Positions 11,296-21,868 of a stretch of DNA of 64,000 bases are shown here, piece after piece. The stretch is from Roridomyces roridus. Lineage: Eukaryota > Basidiomycota > Agaricomycetes > Agaricales > Mycenaceae. The stretch spans positions 930,001 through 994,000 of the forward strand of contig JARKIF010000018.1 of assembly GCA_029378245.1 (NCBI GenBank), given 5' to 3'. Positions within the stretch are counted from its first letter, which is position 1. Each line of letters opens with the position of its first letter. The position numbers were made by a program, and so were the translations under genes. The notes beneath the pieces are model-generated. The model was not told the DNA's origin, did no database searches, and saw nothing but the letters and a program-made list of their open reading frames with translations.

Positions 11296-12092
11296 CTATG
11301 TTTCCAGAACTCGTAAGTACATTGATTGGGGTAAGGGAAGTGAGCATGCCCTCAAGACCTCCTCGAAGCCCCCTGCCTCCGCCTCCGCTTCGATTCTGCG
11401 ACCGCAGAACAATCCGGCACGCACCAGCTCCACGCGTGCCACAGCGCGTCCTACACAGGTCTCAGACGCCCGCGGGTCTAGGAACTCGTCCTCCTGTGGG
11501 CGCTGCAACACCCATTGGTACTGTAACTTCAAGTAAGGAGGATGAGAAAGCGAGCACGAAGCTGCTGCGGCGTGTAAGCACTGGGCTCATGCCAGGGAGC
11601 GTGGAGGAGTCGACGGTTGGGTGGTTAAAAGGGGGCGAATTGCGAACCCTGGGTGGAAGAGTCAAGTCGGGGAACGATAGCTCCGCGACGAGGAGGGCAG
11701 CCAGGACAGCAGGGGGTCCGAGGGTGGTGCATGGATAGTGTCACCCGAAGCTTGCAGAGCCAGCGCAGACGTTGAGGATGTGCTGGACGGCATACGGTGG
11801 CACGTTGCCGTCGAGGTAGAGATGCTTTACGTGGGCAGCGAAGAAGGTCGCGGACGGTCCCTGCCTCTGGAATTCTGCAGAAACCCGACGCGCTCGTATT
11901 TATCCTAACGCGACAGACGACGAGCGATCAAGGCAGCAACTCACCCACTCTGAAATCTCCGAAACACGCGCCGTAGGACCAGCATCATATCCCCAACATG
12001 TTGGTGTAACGTGAAATCGGTGGCCACCCTCGAAGGTGTCGCACTCCAGCTCTGAGCTGGCAGCATCGGGTCGCCTGTGATCCTGATGTAAG
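11296..12092 (-). pseudogene. Family B relic B5
   Basis: A decayed B gene lies upstream of A5 in the usual divergent position. It keeps GDPMLP at the N-terminus, HQHVGD, the HVKHLYLDG segment and the sequence near RVELVRAGLF, but no long frame. The ATG used by B4 is changed here, while the right-arm relic keeps an ATG at 34,618. The two relics have drifted separately. Confidence 0.5.
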
Positions 12093-12407
12093 GTGGGCTT
12101 CTGCAGTTCTTATTTGAAGGAGAAAGCATGGTGTCGATATGCAGCTGCGCGGGCTGCGAGTCGGGATAAGTCGGTCTGAGAGCCTCTAGTAATCATTAGT
12201 CTCGCCAAGTCTCGTCCATGGTGTATCTTGCTACCTACGTTCAAGGCTGCTCGAGGTGATTTGGAGCCATTTACGACCAGTTGAGGACAGACCCGAAACC
12301 CGAGGACCGAGGTGGCATCGTAGGAAGAGAGAGAAATTTTGATGCGCCATCATTCGCTCTTGTCCGCAACCACCATCTTGTAATCCCGAATACTCTCAGC
12401 TCCCACC

Positions 12408-13694
12408 ATGCGGACTCGCAGCGCGCAAAAGGCCTATATGCGCATAACTCGATGGTTTCCAAACGAGGTCCTCACCGCAATAATCGACAACGCGGCAAGA
12501 GCAGACCAGGCGACGCTGTGCCGCGTCTCCACACTTTTCCATGCTCTGGCATTGCCGGTTTTGAACCGCAGAGTAATCCTTCGCACGGACTACACCGAAC
12601 CGGAGGTTCTTGAGGCCTTCTGTAACGCGATAATTCGTAATCTCGCGCGAGCGGATTCAGTGCGATCTTTCACCTTCATAAATGAGTACGTTTGAGTTCC
12701 GCGTCACACTCAGGGAACTGATGGCGCCTCCCAAGACCTTCTGTCGTTCTCGTCGAAGACTTTTTAATCCAGTCCTTGAAGCTCATGACAAGGCTGGAAC
12801 ACTTGTTTATCGATGACTTCCGCCCGCGCGGAGTAGTCTCCCGCCTCGCTGATATCGACTTTCCCAACCTTTGGTCATGCACCTTAGAGTTCCATGCCGA
12901 GGCCTGGGAACAGCATGTGGCGAAATTTTTGGCTCGCCACCCGACCATAATGCATCTTCGTCTGCAGACGTGGGCCGCCGAAGGAGAACACCTGATGCCG
13001 GAGGGTACTCTGCTACCTGAACTTCAGTATTACCATGGACCGCTCCACCTACTTTCCGGATTCTCGAAGCACAGTCTTCAAGCTGTTCGAACCTCTTGGA
13101 CTGGAAGAGAAACTTCGAGTTTTATGGAGAATCTGAGTGCGCAGACCGGCCTCGATCTCGCGAGTCTTTCTCTCTATTATCTTGACGCGGCAGAAGTCTC
13201 CGATGTTCTTATCCATCTATCAAAGCACATGCCGCACTTGGAAAAATTGGAGCTGCACTTCTGGGATGCTCCTACTAGTACCGCGGTAAGCCTGCCAGTT
13301 CCATTCTTTTGACTGCTGGCTCGAACCGGCTTATAATTATACAGGTAATTGTAAACGACGTAAACGCCTTCCAGCGGCGATTCAAGCGCCTCGCATATCT
13401 TGCCATGGCGTTCAGTTCTCTTGATGAAAGTCACTATGCGGTGGTCGAATCTGATAACGAACGGAGGGCGTTCGAAATGTGGACAAACGCCTCTCTAAGC
13501 TTGCGAGGCTGTTGCATTGGTAAGTAATAGGTTTGATTATCATGATTCCACCCGCTCATACCATCTGCTTCACTGTAGGCCAAACAGCTTGGCGGAAAGT
13601 CGGGCAGAAGTGGGAGGATTGTAGCAAGAAGCTGTTTCGCTCAGAGGCTGGATTTGAGGTATTCGACCAACTGTCCATGGTCGATAACGATTGA
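12408..13694 (+). CDS. F-box/leucine-rich repeat protein, family A copy A5
   Basis: Four exons can be read without a break: about 12,408-12,685, 12,736-13,285, 13,345-13,519 and 13,579-13,694. The F-box (WFPNEVLTAIIDNAARADQA, then CRVSTLFHAL) fills exon 1. Exon 2 carries the LRR body (FPNLWSCTLEFHAEAWE, RHPTIMHLRL, LLPELQYYHG, LSKHMPHLEKLEL). Exon 3 adds RFKRLAYLAMAF, and exon 4 QTAWRKVGQKWEDC and a TGA at 13,692-13,694. All splice phases agree with A3. It is the innermost copy before the two arms stop matching closely. Confidence 0.8.
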
Positions 13695-14570
13695 AGTTTT
13701 GCGCCTACAACTATGTACTCCATCCGCCATATTTGATTTTTTTTGAACACTTCACTACCAAACGAATCGACTTTGCCAGTTTGATTGACCACGGGCAAAG
13801 GAAGAGTGTGAGCCTGTGGACGGTAACGAATCGAAGTCACGGTCCATGGGAGACAAAAACTGAGAATGCTTCCACCGTGCCCCGCGCGGGACCTAAGGCC
13901 ATTATTATTGTTATTATTCTACTTCAGCCAGCTATTATATAGAAGGGTCCACCGCTGGAAGCCCGACATCTTTCAACACGGTCAATGCCGATCGTCACTT
14001 GTCTTTGCCAACTTCCAAGCGCTGTCGTCGTCTTCGCCGACGGCACAATATAAGAGCAAAGCTATATGTATATGGGGGGCTTAGATTTGCGAGGTGAGCG
14101 AGTGGTGTTGAAATGAGCCCCAGAATGGTTCACGACAATCTGCAAGATGGGGTATCTCCGAGTCGTTGCAAATCGGTAGGGTGCAGGCCAGTCCGTACTC
14201 TACTTATATGCCCCAGAGAAGACTGCGGCGCAGCCGCCGTGTGAGTCAGTGACCCGCCAACTACGCATCTCATATATTCATCTCCGGCATTTTTCCGAGA
14301 CTCTGCGACTCGGAGCGCGCAGCAGCTTGCCGAATAATCAACTTTCAATAATTAAAGTTGTAGTCTGTTGGCGTTCCCTCGGCCTCCCAGGGCCTGGCCA
14401 TGGTTTAAAAAAATACCTGTTGGTTTTTGCATTTCTCATAGAATGCAGCAAATTTGAGTACCAGCTCGGGTCGAACGGGCCAGAAACTTGGCCACGGGTA
14501 GCCGTGATGGCTACCCGTACCCGTACCCGTGCAGGTAAAACCCGTCTAGTATGGCGTACCCGTGCCGATC
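13695..14570. other. Intergenic block with a duplicated A-gene 3' tail and a TACCCG repeat
   Basis: No gene is supported. The segment 13,840-14,095 is a diverged direct copy of 16,665-16,895; both follow an A gene and share AATGCCGATCGTCA and GGGGGGCTTAGATTTGCGAG. It therefore travels with the A unit as its 3' flank. Near 14,495-14,560 there is a short inverted repeat (ACGGGTAGCC against GGCTACCCGT) running into TACCCG hexamers. This marks the point where the usual A promoter has been replaced. Confidence 0.45.
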
Positions 14571-14700
14571 CTACATAGTACATACGCGGGACGCCTTAGA
14601 GTCAGGAGCGGGAAGAAAAGTGATCGTGGCAGAAAGAGATTTTCTGATGGCCATCACTCGCCTCTTGTGACTTGTCCGCGACCACAACTCTTTCTCCACC

Positions 14701-16464
14701 ATGCGGACTCGAAGCGCGCAAAAGGCCTATATGCGCATAACTCGATGGCTTCCAAACGAAGTCCTCACCGAAATCATCCAAAACGCGCCCAGAGCAGACC
14801 AGGCGACGCTCTGCCGTGTCTCCAAACTTTTCTATGCTCTGGCATTGCCCATTCTCAACCGACGAGTGGTTCTCCGCCCAGGCAAACTCCGTTTCCAGGC
14901 TCTTGAGGCCTTTTCCCTCTCCATGATTCGGAATCCAGCGCGGGCGGATCCAGTGCGATCTCTGACCTTCATTGCGGATGGGTACGTTTACCGTATTGCG
15001 GTGTGCAAAGCTCCGCTTCAGACTCGCCAAATTGATGGTGCGCTTTCCAGATCGAATCACGTCCTCCACGAGGCACGACAGTTTTAGTAGCGTTAGGCGT
15101 CATCACGCCTAACAATCACTTTCTGATGCCTAACTCTTCGGCATTGCCATGTCATTTGCAGCCTATCCATCAATTGCCAAGCTTTTGCCAAGACTCGGAT
15201 TCAACAGTGAGTGGCGGTTAGGACACTGTTAGGTTTGGTCGGACAAAGAACTCAGAATCCACCGTGAGTGGCGGTTAGACTCTGTTAGGTTAGGTTGGGG
15301 AGACATTTGAGTGGCCCTCAAATCAGTCCTCTCCCCCCCATTTTCGTCTGTGAATGGAAGGACTCAAAATCCACCATGAGAGGCAGACAGACAGTCACGG
15401 TAGCAGACAGCCAAGCACATGCCAAGGATAGGCGGCTTGCCGAGGTTAGGCATCAACGAGATCGTTAGGCGCCATCAGACGCCTAACGCTACTAAAGTTG
15501 TATAGCCTCGTCCTCCACGCCGAAGCTCTATTAATGGAATGCTTGAAGCTCATGCGACAAGTCGAGCGCTTTTCTCTCCGAGACTTCCGCCCGCTCAGAA
15601 TAGGCTCCTGCCTCCCTAGCCTCCATTTTCTCAACCTTTGGTCATGCACCCTAGCATTCCACGCCGAGTCCTGGGAATCCCACGTCGCAAATTTTTTGAC
15701 TCGCCACCCGACCATAACGCATCTTGGTCTGAAAATGTGGACCGCCAACGGACGCGGCCCCTTGCAATTGCCGCAGGGAACCTTGCTACCTAGGCTCCAG
15801 TACTACCATGGGCCGCTCCACCTACTTTGCGGATTCTCGAAGCACAGTCTTCGAGCTATTCGAACCTCCTGGAATGGAGGAGACCCCTCGAGTTTTATCG
15901 AGAATCTGAGGGCGCAGACCGGCCCCGATCTCGGGAGTCTTTCTCTCTGTAATCTTGCCGCGGCAAAAGTTTCCGATGTTCTGGTACATCTATCAAAGCA
16001 CATGTCGCACTTGGAAAAGTTGGAGCTGCACTTCTGGGATGCTCCTACTAATACCGCGGTAAGCCTGACAGTTCCATTCTTCTGACTGCTGGCTCGAACC
16101 GGCGCTTATAATTATACAGGCAATTGTAAACAACATAAACGCTTACCTGACGCGATCCAAGCGCCTCGCATATCTGGCCATGGCGTTCAGTACTCCTGAT
16201 GAAAGTGACGATGCGGTGGTCAACTCTGGCAACGAACGAAGGGCGTTCGAAATGTGGACAAAGACCTCTCCAAGTCTGAGAGGTTGCTGCATTGGTAAGA
16301 GGTCTGCTGATACTGATTCTCACCCGCTCATTCATCTGCTGCACCGCAGGCCAAACAGCTTGGCGGAAGGTCGGCCAGAAGTGGGAGGATTGCAGCAAGA
16401 AGGTGTTTCTTTCAGAGGTTGGATTTGCGGTATTCGATCAACGGGCAAATGTCGATAACCATTG
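14701..16464 (+). pseudogene. F-box/LRR family A copy A6, interrupted by a MITE
   Basis: Exon 1 (14,701-14,981) encodes an intact F-box. Exon 2 starts at 15,051, but a 438-bp inserted element begins 20 bases later and brings a TAG at 15,084-15,086, about a dozen codons into the exon. After the element, exon 2 resumes (LLMECLKLMRQVERF) and the remaining exons are open to a TGA at 16,462-16,464. Apart from the insertion the gene is well preserved, so the insertion is recent or the copy survives through alternative splicing. No B partner is seen upstream. Confidence 0.75.
15071..15508. mobile_element. MITE with long imperfect terminal inverted repeats and 11-bp target duplication
   Basis: The ends are inverted repeats: AGGCACGACAGTTTTAGTAG at the left pairs with AGGCTATACAACTTTAGTAG read inward from the right, followed in both by CGTTAGGCGTC. 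The element is flanked by direct repeats CGTCCTCCACG at 15,060-15,070 and 15,509-15,519, while the uninterrupted paralogue A4 has a single equivalent site. Inside are two related units around GAGTGGCGGTTAG (about 15,208 and 15,262). There is no coding capacity. A 9-11 bp duplication with long TIRs suggests Mutator-type mobilisation; that assignment is inference. Confidence 0.8.
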
Positions 16465-17400
16465 AAGTTCGACGCTTACAACCATGTACTCTATCCACCG
16501 TACTTACTTGTTTGAACGTTGGTGAACTTCGGGGCGTTCTAACTATCGTCGGCATTCTTGACGATTACCCTGCTGAAGGTTTCAAAAACCTGGGCATGAA
16601 TCGACCTTGTCCGCAGATACCAGTTTGATCGCCCACGGGCAAAGGAAGACTGTGCGTAGGTGGTAAAAATCGAAGCCACGGTCCATGGGAGACAAAAACT
16701 GAAAATGTTCCACCTCAGCCAGCCATTTAATAATATGGAAGGGTCCGACGCAGGAAGCCCGACGTCTCTCGACTTGGTCAATGCCGATCGTCAGTTGCTT
16801 TTGCCAAGCGCTGTCGTCGTCTTCGCCGAGGGCACAATATATACGAGCAAAGTCATATGTATAGGGGGGCTTAGATTTGCGAGGTGAGCCAGTGGTCATA
16901 TGTATTCTCTGTCGAGGACGAACTGACCACGCAACGCACGCAACGCAATTCCTTGAGACGGAGAGACGCACGATTCCCTGTTGCCAGATTCCACTCCATT
17001 TATATGAACTGCAAATTTATTAGAGGATACAACGGGGAGCTTGCGAATCCTCTCAAGAAAGATTCAGATAGAGCCGCCACTATTGGGTAAGCACCACCAT
17101 TCTCAAACATAATTGGCCTCTTTGTGCAACCGTCCGTCATGATCTTTAGACCCGCGGGTCAAAAAAGGTCGAGGCTGGACGGTCGCAGGTACAATGAAAG
17201 AAGTAGTGGAAGGCAGTTGGGTCGAGAAAGGGAGCAGCTCGGAATACGATGAGAAGTAGAAGGAATGTAGCAGGGAGGATTCAGATCGAGAGGCGGGATT
17301 CGCGACAATCGCTGAGGTTTTGTCTTTCAAATGAAGTTTGATGCAGAAGTTGAGGTGCAAGTCACCGGACAGAATCTAAGCCTACCCATTGAGCGACCAG
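16465..17400. other. Intergenic, A-unit 3' flank, no gene supported
   Basis: 16,665-16,895 is the repeat partner of 13,840-14,095. A segment near 16,540-16,640 resembles the reverse complement of 32,860-32,960, which also lies beyond the 3' end of an A gene. Around 17,210-17,330 there is a diverged A exon 4 on the minus strand (GTAGCAGGGAGGATTCAGATC). No open gene is seen. Confidence 0.35.
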
Positions 17401-17960
17401 AAAGGGCGCCGCAAGAGAAAAATTCACTAGACTGAGGCGAAAGTCGACCTGAGTCCATGTAGCAAACAAGTCAGTATCTTGCAATACCCGTAAGTACACC
17501 GTCGCCCGGTACATAGGGAAGAAGTGAGCATCAAAACTTTCGCGAAGCCCTGAGCCTCCCTCAGCTGCGACGAACCCATCCTCCTGCATGCGCTGCAACA
17601 CCCAGCGGTACGGCTGTAAGGAGGACAAGGAAGCGCGTGTGGCTCATGCCACTGGAGGAGTCGACGACGAGGTGAGTGAGGTAAAGGGAGCGAAGGTGAC
17701 GGAGGCTGATTTGAGGAGCATGGAGGAGAGGCCGCGGTGAGTCGATACTAATAGTTCCTTGACGAGGAGGCGTAGCAGGGGCAGCGAGGACAGGAGGGGA
17801 GCAGCGCCGTATGATAGCATCCGAAGCTCACGACGCCGGCGCAGACGCTGAGGATGGGCGTCACTGGGAAGACCCGAAACAAGACCGCAGGAATAGAGAG
17901 GGAAGTTTTGATTGCCATCACTCGCTTTTGGCGGCGACCATCTTGTAACCTCCAATGCTC
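17400..17960 (-). pseudogene. Family B relic B7
   Basis: Fragments of B are recognisable on the minus strand: a piece like LTHLVVDSSSG near 17,650, RRLLVKEL near 17,760, and the exon start near 17,830. The frame is broken in several places. It sits divergently beside the A7 relic, as expected for an A/B pair. Confidence 0.4.
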
Positions 17961-17972
17961 TCAGCTTCCACC

Positions 17973-18700
17973 ATGCTGACTCGCAGTGCTAAAAAAAACT
18001 CGGATTCGTATAACCCTGTGGTGGCCCAACGAGGTCCTCCCAAAAACGTGCCCAGAGCAGACTCGGACTTGACGAAGCTTTTGTCTCCAAACTTTTCCGT
18101 GCTCTGTCATTGCCCAGTCTCAATCGAACAGTGGGCCTACACACGCACAATTGAAGTTCGAAGGTCCTTGAGGCCTTTCATCGCGCGATGATTCAGAATC
18201 CTGGGCGGGAGAAGTCAGTGCGATCTCTGACCTTGATCAATGCGTACGTCGGAGCTTTGCTTCAGACTCACGGAAAGCTGATTGCTCCAAAGTCAACGGG
18301 CTGCCGCCCCGCTCAGGAATTGTTCATGGAATCCTTGGAACTCATGCGAGGCGAGGACTGGCGAGGACTTGAATTTGGCTATCGATGACTTCCGCACGGT
18401 TGGCGTGGTCTCCTGCCTTGCTGGCCTCACCTTTCCCACTGGCAACCTTTTGCCCTGCATTCCACCAGTGGCAGGCACCCACTACTGGAACCTCCATGCC
18501 GCGCAGTTTCCGCGCCGAAGTCTCCTGCCTGGGCGGCTATGGTGGGTGCGCATGTGGCTCATACTGCTCTTCCTTGACCGTACTTGGGTCTCGCCGCCCT
18601 CTAGGCGAAAAGGATCTCCAGAAATCCGTTATCATGACCGAGGCCAATATCGCTCGGGTTGTCTCCGACTTTTTGTGGATGCCAGGGCGCTGCACTGAAA
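17973..18700 (+). pseudogene. Family A relic A7
   Basis: The start MLTRSAKK at 17,973 and later pieces (VRSLTLINAYVGALLQ, LFMESLELMRGE, TIDDFRTVGVVSCL-like, LTFPT-NLLPC) show a family A gene. The F-box portion is scrambled by indels, and the LRR body breaks off near 18,530. Exons 3 and 4 are not recognisable. This is the innermost and most decayed A copy of the left arm. Confidence 0.6.
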
Positions 18701-18999
18701 TCGGGCCATTTCTCGTATTCAACGTGTGTGCGTTCTTCACTTGACTGCGGGTCGTGGCTGACGGCTGGTGAAGATATGTTACCCTGCCCGCAGATTCAGA
18801 TAGAATCTGTCCGCACATACCAAAAAAGTGCCCAACCCAACTGAGTCACCTCCTTTGACCGTGTCCTTCACCACACCGCAGTGTGACTGGCTGCGGACGC
18901 CCGAATTCCTGTCAAGATCGCCAATTGGATAGCAAGCTGCTCACGGGGACGACCACGTTGTCTCGAGCTGACTTCTGCTTGCTGGATCCTGTGTTCGGA

Positions 19000-19290
19000 C
19001 TTTTCTAAATATGAAGGATGACCGGCGGCGTTGCTTGGCCTTGCGGGCCAGATCAAGAGTGAGTATCCCGTCCATGATTCTTCGATTTCCGCCTCACGAT
19101 GAATTCCAGATACACTGAAAGCCCATGGCGGGTCCGCCGATGTCTGGGCGGGTGGAATTGACAACCTGACCGACGTCGCCGTCAGAGTCAAGATCCTCGG
19201 TCGCGACTACATGGAACGGCGGGACAACCTGGATCGATTCCAGCTGCTGCGCATCGGAACTTGGCTTCTTGCCTTCATCGTGCGTCTCCC
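19000..19290 (+). pseudogene. Protein kinase N-lobe fragment
   Basis: The stretch reads LAGQIKS, a 50-60 bp intron, then LKAHGGSADVWAG and VAVRVKIL. It parallels the kinase part of the gene at 21,869 (LTGQIKREG, intron, QAHGGFADVWKG, VAVKVL), with the intron at the same place. The catalytic lysine position can be aligned. No catalytic loop follows, and the frame ends soon after. It is a partial duplication of a related kinase. Confidence 0.5.
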
Positions 19291-20542
19291 CCTTCTCCAC
19301 TGGTCCTGAACCAACGTGTTATTCAGTGCATGGATCATCAGTTCTGGCCTCAAGCTTGTTTGAGACGTGCTCTGCAGCAGATTCTCACCGGCGCTTTCGC
19401 CTCCGACTGGGAGATCATCTTTACGTCCTTTGGTCCCGTTCGCAGGCGCCTCCAGCACTCAAGACCACGGCCACAACAACCCGCGGCGGCGGCTTCTCCT
19501 ACCGGTGCAGATACCCGAGTCGCCGATTCGGTAGCTCACGCTGACGACCACTGGCTAAGGCGATGCAGGTAAGTTATCCTCCCGTCCCGTGGATACCCGC
19601 TGAAGGCGGCCACAGCTGAGGAGGGAGGAGCTGCCTGACAAAGTGACTATAGGCACAAGGCGGGTTTTCCCGCGTTTTCTGAGCTCGTTTGGAGGGAAAT
19701 GTGCCCTTTACAGTCTATTGTATTGGGTGTGGGATTGAGGCCCATCAATGATGGAGCAAGTGGACGGGGGATTGTGGGTGGTGCGGCAGCTTGACCAATG
19801 AGATCAGGATGAGGTGCTTTTACTTTTGCTCCCATTACCCACGAGCTGACTTCTTCCTGGTAGATCGCAGCTCTTAAACTCGAGTTCAGTCTCACTACGC
19901 GTGGCCAGCCAGTCGACTTCGGCCTGACGCGAGAGTATGGGAAGGTCTTCATCGGCCACCGGCTTGGTCGGGCCGTTTGCAGACGAAGGTGGACGAGGAG
20001 AATCAGGTACATACATTCCCCTCTGATACTTCTCTCTCCTTGTATTGATTCTCTCCAGCTCATAGCTCGCCGCACACGTCGTCTCGATGACCCTCCTCGC
20101 CACCGAAGATGCCGCACCTCTATGTGTTTAGTGCGGGGACGTCATGGGCGGATATGCGCGGCAGAACCGGGCGATGATTCTATGGCGCAGCACAGACTGA
20201 CGTACTTGCCAAGGCAGACGTATAGCTTCAAAGATCTTGATTATTGGAAAACAATTACTGAGGAGCGCGTTCTTAAGAGGTGTTTCTTTGACTGGAACTA
20301 CAGCGTGTTGGAGGGGCGTCCAAGATACCTCTACTGCGAACCTGATACAACGCGAGGAGCGTGCCGCGTATTGGTATGCAAAGTTGTAGTGCCATGCGGA
20401 TTAACCATTAAATTGATATGTACGCGAAGGAATTAAATAAGGTAGAGCACGGGCAAGCGTTGAAGCGAGGCCGTGCGTGCTGTATCGGGCAGTGAGAGCC
20501 GGCATGTGGAGGAATCTGGCGTTGAAGCCGATCTGCTGGCGT
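19291..20542. other. No confident gene; possible tail of a minus-strand gene
   Basis: Open stretches on the minus strand at 19,650-20,117 contain a polar segment (LERINTRREKYQRG, then DSPRPPSSANGPTKPVADED) that could be the cytoplasmic or C-terminal part of some protein. I see no start codon in context, no domain and no supported splice pattern. The rest of the interval has nothing I can name. Confidence 0.25.
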
Positions 20543-21347
20543 CTACGCCTTCTTGGAATCGCGCTTGGCGTAGATCATGGTGGTAAAGGGACTGTATAGG
20601 CGGTCAGCTCGATGTCACTGAAAACAGGCTGAAAAGCGTACCCTTCGAAGCGGAGTGCGATAACGTAGACGATGTACACGTAGAGCGTGATGAGGAGGCC
20701 CGCGGGCTTTTGGTACCTGCAGCAGTGTCAGAGAACTTGCTTGGCAAAAGGAGGAAGGACACGCACCATAAGGCAGTAGCGGTAAAGGACATGGTGCTCC
20801 CAACGTACATCGGGTTTTCAAGGACGTTGAACGGGAAGCTGGTGACCATTTTCGTTTGTAAGATTCCAAAGTAGTCGCCGAGGAAAGTGCCGGTGATGCC
20901 TAGCGCCCAGGTCGACGTGACGACGAAGATTTGGCCGAGAAGGAAGAGGGCTGCGGGGACGACGGTGTCCAAGGGCGCGGGAAGCAACGCGTGCTTTGGC
21001 TGGTCTGCGAGCGCTTGCGTGTATCTTTGCGATATGAGGTTACACGTATGATGAATGGGATGACGCGGACGTACAGCGCGTCGCGGACCATTCCAAAGGA
21101 GAATATCATGAGGGCGAGGAAGTAACATCCGTAGTGCGCGTTGCCACCAAACAGCTTGGTGATAGTCTTGTTTCTGTACTCTGCAAAAATAATGAGGATG
21201 AATTCGGGAAAGCATTCGTTGTGTCTGCTCACCATTCCGTGCGACAAGGTTCCAGGCGAGGGGGTTGAAGGAGATGGACAGGAAGGATAGCAGCAATGAC
21301 TTTTGACTCAGGTCGACGATGGAATCGAAGGACTGGAGAGAGACCAT
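20543..21347 (-). CDS. OPI3: Phosphatidyl-N-methylethanolamine N-methyltransferase (phospholipid methyltransferase)
   Basis: The enzyme adds the last methyl groups to phosphatidylethanolamine derivatives to make phosphatidylcholine, using S-adenosylmethionine, in the ER membrane. Five exons join in frame: 21,347-21,233, 21,180-21,075, 21,024-20,767, 20,716-20,642 and 20,591-20,543. The protein is about 200 residues, the usual size. Hydrophobic helices are visible (SLLLSFLSISFNPLAWN, YGCYFLALMIFSFGMVRDALY, PAALFLLGQIFVVTSTWALG, YIVYVIALRFEG). The motifs LGDYFGI, FPFNVLENPMYVGSTMSF and the ALWYQKPAGL stretch are characteristic. The C-terminus ends in SKKA, close to an ER-retrieval signal. The start is in a good context (CCATGG). 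It is divergent from the next gene, with 521 bp between the starts. Confidence 0.92.
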
Positions 21348-21868
21348 GGTGGTGGTAGTCGAGAGACCCGATTAGGCAATGCCGCGCCATCGCTTTTGTC
21401 TCTACACCGACCTCCGAGCTCGGAAAGTACTGCGGCTTGCTGCGTCCAGTGCCGCCATTCTCGGGACCGCGGAAGGAAACCAGGGAAACAAGGCACGGCC
21501 TGGGAACGACGAACAACAAACTCCACTTCTCTCAAGATGGCATCTGTGCACAGCAGACATTTCTGTCCCCATTGGACCGACAGAGGCGCCCGAGGCGTAG
21601 AGTCACCGACGTCCGTCGGCAAGGGAATTCTTGTACTTATACCCGTCGACTAGCTGCGGCCTCTCTTTCCTCGTCCCTCAGGCAGGCAGGTCTTGTCGCC
21701 GAGTGCAGATTCCTATCCTCTCAGGCCCTCAGTAAAAACATATTCGATATAGCGTGGGGTAAGATTATATCATTCGGAAGCTGCAGAGTCATGCTGATGG
21801 TCAGTTCACAGGCCATTCCTGACCGCCACGGTCCTTATCCCACTCTCCCTTTTATGACGCTCAAATAA

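Noticed and set aside
15085..15494. Reading the A6 insertion as a Tc1/mariner MITE with a TA target duplication
   Set aside because: A TA does flank the inner part of the inverted repeats, but the repeats continue outward to AGGC and the true junctions carry an 11-bp direct repeat that is single in the uninterrupted paralogue.
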